Of a stretch of 64,000 bases of DNA, positions 53,184 through 61,018 are shown one piece after another (position 1 is the stretch's first letter; each line of letters begins with the position of its first letter). Location: contig NZ_AP027737.1 of the NCBI RefSeq assembly GCF_030296695.1, positions 1,674,001 to 1,738,000 on the forward strand, in the 5' to 3' direction. Source of the DNA: Agromyces mangrovi. Lineage in GTDB: Bacteria; Actinomycetota; Actinomycetes; Actinomycetales; Microbacteriaceae. The translations under genes and the position numbers were made by a program. The notes below the pieces were generated by a model. It searched no databases, was not told where the DNA came from, and was given only the letters and a program-made list of their open reading frames with translations.

Positions 53184-53474
53184 ATGCACGTCGAACTCGA
53201 CCTGGCGGGCCTGACCGTGCTCGTCGTCGGGCGCGCCGACCGCACCCGCCGCGCTCGCGCCCGCTACGCCGCCGCCGGTGCCCGCGTGCTCGAGGTGCTC
53301 GGCGAGCACGCCGCCGCCCGGCTCGCGCAGCCGCTCGACGCGGCGCACGTCGACGCCCTCGCCTGGGTCGACGGCACCGATGCCGAGCGTTCGGAGACCG
53401 TGGCCCTGGCGCGGTCGATGCGACTGCCGGTGCTGGCGGATGCCCCGGTCGAGCCGACCCCCGCGGGCACGTGA
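53184..53474 (+). CDS. Short, degenerate precorrin-2 dehydrogenase-like (CysG-N/Met8) protein
   Basis: A 96-residue protein one base after the nirB stop and overlapping cobA by GTGA. It starts MHVELDLAGLTVLVVGRADRTRRARARY, which lines up with the Rossmann start of CysG-N, but the GxGxxA dinucleotide loop is missing. The protein stops where the catalytic and dimerisation region would begin. The position before cobA is just where the dehydrogenase domain of a CysG fusion would be. It is either a minimal or a decayed domain, so NAD-dependent oxidation of precorrin-2 by it is doubtful. Confidence 0.6.
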   Translation: MHVELDLAGLTVLVVGRADRTRRARARYAAAGARVLEVLGEHAAARLAQPLDAAHVDALAWVDGTDAERSETVALARSMRLPVLADAPVEPTPAGT

Positions 53475-54244
53475 CCCTGGTCGGCGGGGGCCCCGGCGAC
53501 GCCGAGCTGATCACGCTCGCCGGCCGCCGCGCGCTCGCCGAGGCCGACGTCGTGCTGCACGACCGGCTCGGCCCGACCGACCGCATCGACGAGTGGGCGC
53601 CGGGCGCCGAGCTCATCGACGTCGGCAAGACGCCCGGACATCACGCCGTGCCGCAGCGCGAGATCGAGCGGCTGCTCGTCGCGCGCGCCCAGGAGGGCCT
53701 GCGCGTCGTGCGACTCAAGGGCGGCGACCCGTTCGTGTTCGGCCGCGGTGGCGAGGAGGTGGCTGCCTGCCGTGCCGCGGGCGTGCCCGTGACCGTCGTG
53801 CCGGGCGTCACGAGCGCCGTGTCGGTGCCGGGCGCCGCGGGCATCCCGGTCACGCACCGCGAGGTGAGCCGCGCGTTCACCGTCGTCTCCGGGCACGTGC
53901 CGTTCTCCGAGGAGGAGCTCGGCCACCTCGTCGGCCTCGGCGGCACGCTCGTCGTGCTCATGGGCGTCGGCACGCTGCCGCACTTCGTCGCGGGGCTCCG
54001 CCGTCACGGCATGGCCGCCGACATGCCGATCGCGATCGTCGAGCGCGGCTTCAGCCCGTCGCAGCGCACGACCACGTCCGACCTGGGAGGCATCCTGCAC
54101 CGCATCGCAGAGGTGCGCCCCGCCTCGCCCGCCGTGATCGTGGTCGGCGAGGTCGTTCGCGTGCCCGAAACATTCGCGTGCGAGGATGGCCGCCCTGAAG
54201 CATCCGATGCCATCGCGAGCGTGATCGCGCAGCTCGGCACCTGA
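53471..54244 (+). CDS. cobA: Uroporphyrinogen-III C-methyltransferase (SUMT)
   Basis: A 257-residue SAM-dependent methylase that makes precorrin-2 for sirohaem. Motifs: TLVGGGPGDAELITLAGRRAL, VVLHDRLG, LKGGDPFVFGRGGEEV, VVPGVTSA and GIPVTHRE. The GTG start overlaps the upstream stop (GTGA). Being in the nirB operon, it supplies the sirohaem that NirB needs. Continuation of a CysG-like order (dehydrogenase, then methylase) as split genes is evident. Confidence 0.94.
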   Translation: MTLVGGGPGDAELITLAGRRALAEADVVLHDRLGPTDRIDEWAPGAELIDVGKTPGHHAVPQREIERLLVARAQEGLRVVRLKGGDPFVFGRGGEEVAACRAAGVPVTVVPGVTSAVSVPGAAGIPVTHREVSRAFTVVSGHVPFSEEELGHLVGLGGTLVVLMGVGTLPHFVAGLRRHGMAADMPIAIVERGFSPSQRTTTSDLGGILHRIAEVRPASPAVIVVGEVVRVPETFACEDGRPEASDAIASVIAQLGT

Positions 54245-54261
54245 CACCGGAGGGCGCGCCC

Positions 54262-55503
54262 ATGAACGACGCACCTGTCACGCCCGCTGCCGCAACGCCC
54301 GACGAGCCGCCCACCTGGGAGGACTCGCACGGCCGGGCCCGCCCCGACGCACCCGACCTCGCGGCACCCGGCGGCACCGACACCGGACCCGTCGCGGCGT
54401 TCCGCGCCGACCAGCTCGACGGCTTCCGCATCGGCGTGACGAGCGACCGCCGGTCGGCCGAGCTGGTCGCGGCGCTCGAGCGCCGCGGGGCATCCGTGCT
54501 GCACGCGCCCACCATCCGCATGACCGGCGCGCGCGACGACGCCGTCGTCGTCGAGGAGACCGGGGCGATCATCGCCGCGCGGCCGTCGGTGCTGCTCGCG
54601 ACCACGTCGTACGGCATGCGCCGCTGGTTCGAGGCGGCGGACGCCGCGGGGCTCGGCGACGAGGTGCTCGACGTGCTGGGGGAGGCGCGCATCCTCGTGC
54701 GCGGTCCGAAGGCGCGCGGGGCGATCCGGGCCGCCGACCTCGACGACCACGGCATGAGCGAGCGCGAGACGACCGCGTCGCTCATCGACCTCGTGCTGCG
54801 CGACGACGTCGACGGGCAGGCCATCGCCGTGCAGCTGCACGGCTACACCGACAAGGCGCAGCTCGAGCGGCTGACGGCGGCAGGCGCGACCGTCTACCCG
54901 GTGGCGCCGTACCGCTGGCAGGCGCACGAGGACCAGGCGCGCGTGGCGAAGCTCGTCGAGGCGATCTGCACCGAGGCGCTCGACGCCGTGACGTTCACGA
55001 GCGCGCCCGCGGTGGAGGCGCTGTTCGAGGCCGCCGACGGCTTGGGGCGCTACGACGCGCTGCTCGCCGGCTTCCGCGACTCGGTCGTGGCGGCGGCCGT
55101 CGGGCCGGTCACCGCGCAGCCGCTCGTCGAGGCGGGCATCCTGCCGATCGCGCCCGACCGCTTCCGCATGGGCGCCCTCATCCGCCTCGTCTGCGAGCAC
55201 CTCGAGCAGAAGAACGTGCTGCGCCTGCCGACCGAGGTCGGCGAGGTCGAGCTGCGCGGCCGGCTCGTCGTGCTCGACGGGGAGCGCATCGAGCTGAGTC
55301 CGGTCGGGCTGGCGCTCTTCCGCACCCTCATGCGCGCCGAGGGGCGCACGGTCTCGCGGGCCGACCTCGCGCGCTCGACCCCGGAGCCGCTCGACGACCA
55401 CGCGGTCGACGTGGCGCTCAGCCGGCTGCGGCAGGCGCTGCCGCGCCCCGGCGTCGTCGCGACCGTGATCAAGCGCGGCTACCGCATCTCGGTGCCGGTC
55501 TGA
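54262..55503 (+). CDS. Uroporphyrinogen-III synthase-like/winged-helix transcriptional regulator fusion
   Basis: A 413-residue protein. Residues 50-310 have the two-domain HemD fold (DGFRIGVTSDRRSAELVAALERRG, VLLATTSYGMRRWFEAA, AVTFTSAPAVEALFEAA, VAAAVGPVTAQPL). Residues 325-413 are an OmpR-type winged helix (LSPVGLALFRTLMRAEGRTVSRADLAR, HAVDVALSRLRQALP, VIKRGYRISV). The same domain pair occurs in the mycobacterial Rv0260c type beside nitrate genes. It probably regulates this island, perhaps sensing a tetrapyrrole, rather than working only as HemD. CGGAGGG precedes the ATG. Confidence 0.88.
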   Translation: MNDAPVTPAAATPDEPPTWEDSHGRARPDAPDLAAPGGTDTGPVAAFRADQLDGFRIGVTSDRRSAELVAALERRGASVLHAPTIRMTGARDDAVVVEETGAIIAARPSVLLATTSYGMRRWFEAADAAGLGDEVLDVLGEARILVRGPKARGAIRAADLDDHGMSERETTASLIDLVLRDDVDGQAIAVQLHGYTDKAQLERLTAAGATVYPVAPYRWQAHEDQARVAKLVEAICTEALDAVTFTSAPAVEALFEAADGLGRYDALLAGFRDSVVAAAVGPVTAQPLVEAGILPIAPDRFRMGALIRLVCEHLEQKNVLRLPTEVGEVELRGRLVVLDGERIELSPVGLALFRTLMRAEGRTVSRADLARSTPEPLDDHAVDVALSRLRQALPRPGVVATVIKRGYRISVPV

Positions 55504-55551
55504 GCTGGGCCCACCTGACCCAGCCCCCGCGCCCCTGTCGGGGGAGTTCGC

Positions 55552-55956
55552 TCAGACGGCCTGGGCGATGCGGATCGTGTTGCCCGACGGGTCGCGGAAC
55601 GCGCAGTCGCGCGGCCCCCAGCCCTGGTCCATCGGCTCCTGCAGCACCTCGGCGCCCGACGCGCGCACGCGCTCGAACGCCGCATCGACGTCGTCGTCGG
55701 CGAGCACGACCCCGTGCAGCACGCCCTTCGTGAGCAGCGCCTGCAGCATGTCTCCGTCGGCCTGCGACCGGCCGGCGTGCGGGTCGGAGAGCACGATCTC
55801 GAGGCCCGGCTGCTTCGGCGAGCCGAGCGTGATCCAGTGGTGCCCGCCCGACTCGACGTCGTTGCGCACCTCGAACCCGAGCGCGTCCCGGTAGAACGAC
55901 AGCGACTCGACCGGGTCGTTCACGGTGATGTCCACGTACTTGACTGCGATGCCCAT
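55552..55956 (-). CDS. VOC-family (glyoxalase/dioxygenase-fold) protein
   Basis: A 134-residue single-module vicinal-oxygen-chelate protein: YVDITVNDPVESLSFYRDALGF, GHHWITLGSP, GVVLADDDVDAAFERV and RDCAFRDPSGNTIRI. Family members bind metals and act on small electrophiles, or confer resistance; the substrate is unknown. It starts four bases after the AraC-type regulator stop and is therefore in its operon. Confidence 0.88.
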   Translation of the reverse strand: MGIAVKYVDITVNDPVESLSFYRDALGFEVRNDVESGGHHWITLGSPKQPGLEIVLSDPHAGRSQADGDMLQALLTKGVLHGVVLADDDVDAAFERVRASGAEVLQEPMDQGWGPRDCAFRDPSGNTIRIAQAV

Positions 55957-55960
55957 GCGG

Positions 55961-56449
55961 TCACCGTACGCCCGGTGCGGCCGGGGTGCCTTCTCCGATC
56001 GTGCTCGGGTCGGGCGAGGGGCGGGCAGCGGATGCCGCCGCAGGCGGAGACGGGGCACGCTGCGGGCGCGTGGTGAACATCGCCACGCACGTCGGCATCG
56101 ACTGCTCGGCCGGGTGGTCGCGCCGCCGGTACGCGCTCGGCGTCTCGCCGACGATCTCGGTGAAGCGGCTGCTGAACGAGCCCAGCGAGGTCGCACCGAC
56201 GGCCATGCAGGCATCCGTCACGCTCGCCCCGTCACGCAGCAGCGCCATGGCCCGCTCGATGCGGCGGGTCATGAGGTACGCGTGGGGCGTCTCGCCGTAG
56301 GCCGCGCGGAACCGGCGCGAGAAGTGCGCGGGAGACATGAGCGCGGCCGCCGCCATGGACGGCACGTCGAGCGGGCGGTCGTACTCGCGGTCGATCAGGT
56401 CGCGTGCCCGGCGCAGGTGCGCGAGCTCGGCGAGCTCGTCGGGTGACAT
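55961..56449 (-). CDS. AraC-family DNA-binding protein (HTH only)
   Basis: A 162-residue protein. The double helix-turn-helix of AraC/XylS spans about 10-110 (RARDLIDREYDRPLDVPSMAAAALMSPAHFSRRFRAAYGETPHAYL, then VTDACMAVGATSLGSFSSRFTEIVGETPSAYR). There is no N-terminal ligand domain. The C-terminus is a Pro/Ala-rich tail of 50 residues. It probably regulates itself and the VOC gene that follows four bases later. Confidence 0.88.
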   Translation of the reverse strand: MSPDELAELAHLRRARDLIDREYDRPLDVPSMAAAALMSPAHFSRRFRAAYGETPHAYLMTRRIERAMALLRDGASVTDACMAVGATSLGSFSSRFTEIVGETPSAYRRRDHPAEQSMPTCVAMFTTRPQRAPSPPAAASAARPSPDPSTIGEGTPAAPGVR

Positions 56450-56458
56450 GGCTCGACG

Positions 56459-56848
56459 CTAGCCGAGCAGCACGCACACCGCGACGAACGCGAGCACGTT
56501 GACCACGACGGTGATCCAGAACGGCACCCGGAACTCGCGCTTCACGGTCTTGTGCCGCAGCGCCTGCTGGGCGACGATCGCGCCCGGCCAGCCGCCCACG
56601 AGCCCCGCGGTGAGCAGCGTCGACTCGGGCGTGCGACGGCGCCCGGCGCCCGCGGCCCGCTTGTCGACCGCGTAGAGCACGAAGGCGACGACGGATGCCA
56701 CGGCGTAGACGATCCCGAGCCAGGCCGGCGTGCCGACGGTCAGCGCGAGCACCACCCACAGCACGGCGAACAGCGCGATGGGGAGGAACGCGGCGGGCTG
56801 CACGCCGTTGCGGCGTCTCTGCTGCGGGCGGCGGGTCGAGTTCGGCAC
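56459..56848 (-). CDS. DUF1294 small membrane protein
   Basis: A 129-residue protein with an Arg-rich N-tip (MPNSTRRPQQRRRNG) and four hydrophobic segments. The DUF1294 core is visible as VLYAVDKRAAGAGRRRTPESTLLTAGLVGGWPGAIVAQQALRHKTVKREFR. The function of the family is unknown. GTG start. It ends nine bases before the AraC gene start on the same strand and so may lead that operon. Confidence 0.85.
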   Translation of the reverse strand: MPNSTRRPQQRRRNGVQPAAFLPIALFAVLWVVLALTVGTPAWLGIVYAVASVVAFVLYAVDKRAAGAGRRRTPESTLLTAGLVGGWPGAIVAQQALRHKTVKREFRVPFWITVVVNVLAFVAVCVLLG

Positions 56849-56892
56849 CCGTGCATCGTAGCCGCGGGGCGCGGGCGGCGTATCGTCGATCC

Positions 56893-57813
56893 GTGAGCAC
56901 GGGGGAGACGACGGATGCCGCGCTGCGGCGCAGGCGCCTCGCCGGAGCGGGCACGCAGCTCGGCACCGAGGTGTCCATCAACTTCGGCTCGTCGCTCGCG
57001 GGCCTCGTGATCCCCGTGGTCGGCTCGTTCGTGGTGGTCGCGGTGCGGCAGCTCGTGATGGTCGCCGTGGTGCTGCCGTTCTACCGCCCGCGCCGCGCCT
57101 CGCTCACCTGGCGCCGACTGTGGCCCGCGATCGCGCTCGGCGTGGTGCTCGCGGTCATGAACCTCGCGTTCTACGAATCGGTGCACCTGCTCGGGCTCGG
57201 CATCGCCGCGACGATCGAGTTCCTCGGGCCGCTCGGGCTCGCGCTGGTCACCTCGCGCCGCTGGCTCGACGTCGCGTGCGCGCTCGCCGCGGGTGCGGGT
57301 GTCGTGCTGCTCATCGGCCCCGGAGCATCCGCCGCCGGTGAGATCGACCCGTGGGGCGTTGCGCTCGCGCTGACCGCCGCCGTCAGCTGGGCGCTCTACA
57401 TCGTGCTGACGCGCCGGGTCGCGCACGGCCTGCCGGGGCTCGAGGGGCTGACCGTCGCGAGCATCGTGAGCCTCGCGCTGCTGCTGCCGTTCGCGGTCGT
57501 CACGTTCGACGCCGGCGCGATCGACTGGCGCGTGCTCGGGCTGCTGCTCGGCGTCGGCGTGCTCTCGTCGGCGCTGCCGTACAGCCTCGACACGTACATT
57601 CTGCGGCGCATCACCCCGCGCCTGTACGCGATCATCACGAGCTTCGGCCCGGTCATCGCGGCCGGGTTCGGCTGGCTCGTGCTGTCGGAGACGTTCACGG
57701 CGCTCGAGGTCGTGGCGATCGTGGTGGTGTGCGGGGCGGCGGGCACCGCGATCGCGACGCAGCGCGACCGGCCGAAGTCGACGCTCGAGCGCACGGCCGA
57801 GACGATTCCGTAG
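56893..57813 (+). CDS. EamA/RhaT-family (DMT) transporter
   Basis: A 306-residue, ten-helix drug/metabolite transporter. Two EamA repeats are visible (LVIPVVGSFVVVAVRQLVMVAVVLPF; ALALTAAVSWALYIVLTRRVA), with the typical GLGIAATIEFLGPLG and SSALPYSLDTYILRRITPRLYAIITSFGPVIAAGFGWLVLSE stretches, recalling RhtA-type threonine/homoserine exporters. The GTG start at 56893 directly follows TATCGT (56881-56886), indicating a leaderless message. Confidence 0.88.
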   Translation: MSTGETTDAALRRRRLAGAGTQLGTEVSINFGSSLAGLVIPVVGSFVVVAVRQLVMVAVVLPFYRPRRASLTWRRLWPAIALGVVLAVMNLAFYESVHLLGLGIAATIEFLGPLGLALVTSRRWLDVACALAAGAGVVLLIGPGASAAGEIDPWGVALALTAAVSWALYIVLTRRVAHGLPGLEGLTVASIVSLALLLPFAVVTFDAGAIDWRVLGLLLGVGVLSSALPYSLDTYILRRITPRLYAIITSFGPVIAAGFGWLVLSETFTALEVVAIVVVCGAAGTAIATQRDRPKSTLERTAETIP

Positions 57814-57915
57814 CGGGTCGGGCGTCGGAGGCGGTGGGCGCGGACCGTGGCGTCGGTGCCGCGAAGCGCCGGGCGAGGTCGCGGATGCCGGTGGGCGCGG
57901 GTGCAGACTGGGCGC

Positions 57916-58524
57916 ATGATCGTCGGAAGCCCGGACTGGCGTCGCGTCGTGGCGATGCTCGTGGAGGATGACCGACGCACCGCGTTCGCGATGGCGGTGC
58001 TCGGCACGACGCGGGCGGAGGTGGAGGCGCGCCTGGGCGGCAGACGCGCGGGTCGGGCACTGCACGCGCTCGCCGAGGTCGCGCTCGTGACGGAGGACGC
58101 GGACGGCGTGCTCTCGGCCGACGGCGCGGTGTTCCACGACCTGCTGCACGGGTCGGCGACGGCGCGCGCGACCCGCGGCCCCGAGCGCTTCCTGCGCGGC
58201 GGTCGCATCGCGCAGTACCCGGCCGGCGCCGACGACCGGCGGGCGCTGCTCGAGCTCGTCGTCGACCGCGCGATCGGCACGGGCGAGGTGCTCGACGAGG
58301 GCCGCGTGAACGAGCGGCTCGGCGACTTCACGGACGACGTGGCGATGCTGCGCCGCGCGCTGGTCGACGCCGGCCTGCTCGAGCGCACCCGCTCGGGGTC
58401 GGAGTACGCGCGACCCGACGCCGACGTGCCGGGAGACGCGCGCACCGCCGGTGCGGAGGTGGCGGATGCCGCGCCGACCGACCCCGCCACGCCGACCGAC
58501 CCCGCCCGCGCCCGCACGACATGA
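57916..58524 (+). CDS. DUF2087-domain protein
   Basis: A 202-residue soluble protein. The N-terminal part looks like a winged helix (DWRRVVAMLVEDDRRTAFAMAVLGTTRAEVEARLG). The central DUF2087 domain is RFLRGGRIAQYPAGADDRRALLELVVDRAIGTGEVLDEGRVNERL. The tail is Ala/Asp/Thr/Pro-rich. A DNA-binding or regulatory role is suggested by fold only. It overlaps the following isomerase-like gene by ATGA. Confidence 0.8.
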   Translation: MIVGSPDWRRVVAMLVEDDRRTAFAMAVLGTTRAEVEARLGGRRAGRALHALAEVALVTEDADGVLSADGAVFHDLLHGSATARATRGPERFLRGGRIAQYPAGADDRRALLELVVDRAIGTGEVLDEGRVNERLGDFTDDVAMLRRALVDAGLLERTRSGSEYARPDADVPGDARTAGAEVADAAPTDPATPTDPARARTT

Positions 58525-59336
58525 GCGGCGTGCTGCGACTCGCGATCGAACCCGACGCGGCCCCCGCGTTCGCGCGCGCGACCCGGGCCATGTCGGAGGC
58601 GTTCGCCGCCGAGGCCGCGGCGATCGCCCCCGGGGCGTCCGTCGCGTCGTCGATCTGGCCGACCGCGGGCGAGCTGGTCGACCACCTGGGGCAGATTCAG
58701 CGCTGGGCCACGCAGGTCGTGCGCACCGGCGAGGCGGCCGACCGGCGCGAGCACGCCCGCCCCGAGGCATCCGACCGCATCGCGTGGTACGCCGAGGGTG
58801 CCGCCGGCCTCGCCGACGCGCTCGACGGGACCGACCCGGCGCGACGGTGCTGGACGTTCCTCGGCGAGGGGACCACCGCGTTCTGGAGCCGGCGCATGGC
58901 GCACGAGGCGCGCAAGCACCTCTGGGACCTGCGCTCGGCCGTCGGGCCGGCGCCGCGCGCACCCGACCAGGGCGGCCCCGCGATGCTCGCCGACGCGATC
59001 GACGAGCTCTACGCGGTGTTCCTCACCCGCACGCTGCGCACGACCGGGCTCGACCCGCTGCCGCGTGCGCTCGTGCTGCGCTCGACCGACGTACCCGCCG
59101 CCTGGACCATCACGCCCGACTGGACGGTCACGCGGCACGCGACCGCAGAGGCGACCGCCGTCGGCGAGGCCGCGGGCGAGGGGCCGGATGCCCCGACGAT
59201 CGTGCGCGCGGCACTCGGCGACGTGCTGCTCTTCGTGTGGGAGCGCGCCCGCCCGAGCTCGCTGCCCGACCGGTTCCGCATTCTCGGCGACCCCGCGACG
59301 GTCACCGCCTACCTGTCGTCCCCCGTCCACCCCTGA
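58521..59336 (+). CDS. Mycothiol-dependent maleylpyruvate isomerase N-domain (DinB-like) protein
   Basis: A 271-residue protein of the TIGR03083/MDMPI group. The metal-binding residues are the His of LVDHLGQIQRW and Glu/His of MAHEARKHLWD (E-x3-H), which match the family His-Glu-His site. The C-terminal half (LVLRSTDVPAAWTITPDWTV...RAALGDVLLFVWERA) is the SCP2-like companion domain. Such enzymes use mycothiol in isomerisations or conjugations; the substrate here is unknown. It is coupled by ATGA to the DUF2087 gene. Confidence 0.85.
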   Translation: MSGVLRLAIEPDAAPAFARATRAMSEAFAAEAAAIAPGASVASSIWPTAGELVDHLGQIQRWATQVVRTGEAADRREHARPEASDRIAWYAEGAAGLADALDGTDPARRCWTFLGEGTTAFWSRRMAHEARKHLWDLRSAVGPAPRAPDQGGPAMLADAIDELYAVFLTRTLRTTGLDPLPRALVLRSTDVPAAWTITPDWTVTRHATAEATAVGEAAGEGPDAPTIVRAALGDVLLFVWERARPSSLPDRFRILGDPATVTAYLSSPVHP

Positions 59337-59355
59337 CGGCGGTGAGCCGAAGCGA

Positions 59356-59392
59356 CGGATGCCTCGGGCGAACGCGCCGCACGAGGCATCCG
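59356..59392. terminator. Bidirectional terminator
   Basis: An 11-bp stem CGGATGCCTCG/CGAGGCATCCG with a 15-base loop between the convergent MDMPI-like and pepA genes. It contains the GGATGCC heptamer on both arms. Confidence 0.8.
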
Positions 59393-59397
59393 CTCGG

Positions 59398-60914
59398 CTA
59401 CTTCGCGGGCGGGGTGAAGGTGCGTGCGACCTCGACGAGGGTGCGCGTGCCGAAGCCGGTCGCGCCCTTCGAACGCCACGACTCGTCGGAGTCGACCGCC
59501 ATGGTGCCCGCGATGTCGACGTGCGCCCACGGCGTCTCGCCCGCGAACTCCGCGAGGAACAGCGCCGCGGTCGTCGCACCGGCGTAGCGGTTCGCGCCGA
59601 CGTTCGACAGGTCGGCGATGTCGGAGTCGAGGAGCTTGCGGTACTTCTGCTCGAGCGGCAGCTGCCAGAGCGGCTCGTCGGTGGTGCCGGACGCTTCGAG
59701 CAGCGAGTCGACGACGGCCTGCGAGGTGCCGAGCACGGCCGCGCGCGACTGGCCGAGCGCCATGAGCGCGGCGCCGGTGAGCGTGGCGATGTCGATGATC
59801 GCATCGACGCCGTCCTCGACCGCGAGCGCGATGGCGTCCATCATGACCAGGCGCCCCTCGGCGTCGGTGTTCTTCACCTCGACGGTCGTGCCGCCGCGCG
59901 CGGTGAGCACGTCGCCGAGCTTCGTGGCCGAGCCCGACGGCATGTTGTCGGTGCACATCATCCAGCCCGTGACGGCGGCGGATGCCCCGAGCTCGCGCAG
60001 CGCGGTGAATGCGCCGAGCACGTTCGCGGCGCCGCCCATGTCCATCTTCATGAGGGCGTGCATGCCGTCGGACGGCTTCAGGCTGATGCCGCCCGAGTCG
60101 TACGTGATGCCCTTGCCGACGAGGCCGAGGTGGCCGGTCGACTCGCCCTCGGGCATGTAGGTGAGCTTCACCATGCGCGGCTCGACGGTCGAGCCGGCGT
60201 TCACGCCGAGGAGGCCCCCGCAGCCGAGCTCGATGAGCGCGGCCTTGTCGAAGACCTCGACGCCGAAGCCGAAGCGCTCGCCCAGTTCGACCGCGACGTC
60301 GGCCAGGTCGGGCGCCGTCAGGTGCGCGGGCGGGGCGTTGGTCAGGTCGCGGGCGACGGATGCCGCGCGCGCGGCGGCGATGCCGGTGCCGACGCCCGCC
60401 GTGCCGGCGTCGAGGCCGTCGGCGGCGAGCTGGAGGCGCTCGATCGCGACCTCCTTGGGCTTCGCCTTCAGCGCGGCGAAGCGGTAGCGCGCGAGCAGTG
60501 CGCCCTCGACGAGCGCGCGGGCCGCGGTCTCGGCCTCGACGCCCGCGAGCGATGCGACGCGGATGCCGAGGAGGCCTGCTTGGGCACGGCGCGCACGAAG
60601 GCGGCGGCGGCGTCGCGCAGCGAGGCATCCGTCTGCTCGTCTGCGGCGCCCGCGCCGACGGCCACGAGAGTGGGGCCGGTCGGCTGGGGGAGCACGAGGG
60701 TCTGGCCGGGCTTGGCCTCGAAGCCCACGCGGGCGAGCGCCTCGCGGTCGAGCGCCACCTCGGGCACGTCGCCCTCGGTGTGCACGATCACGCCGATCGC
60801 GTCGAGGTCGTGGCCGAGCTCGTCGACGACCTGGACGTCGGCGGCGTCGAGCTGCGCGAGCGAGGGGACGGGGGTGAAGTCGGCGGGGATGAGCCGAATC
60901 GGGTCACGGGTCAT
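59398..60914 (-). CDS. pepA: Leucyl aminopeptidase, M17 (single-base frameshift in assembly)
   Basis: A cytosolic two-metal exopeptidase, 505 residues when repaired. The C-terminal catalytic half is intact: LVGKGITYDSGGISLKP (Lys and Asp metal/catalytic residues), MKMDMGGAANV, the signature NTDAEGRL and DIATLTGA. The N-terminal macro-like domain (VGAGAADEQTDASLRDAAAAF) lies in another frame. The frame breaks near 60571-60576, and one base restores VPKQA-LLGIRVASLAGVEAE. The start at 60914 (MTRDPIRL) is chosen over an upstream in-frame start because it matches the usual N-terminus. Confidence 0.92.
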
Positions 60915-61018
60915 GTGGGGTCCTCCATCGCGCCCGTCGCGGCGGTTCCACGCGGGCGACCATGACACCCTAGTCGGGGACGCTGTGCGAGCGCGCTGCC
61001 GCTCGCTACGCTCTCACC

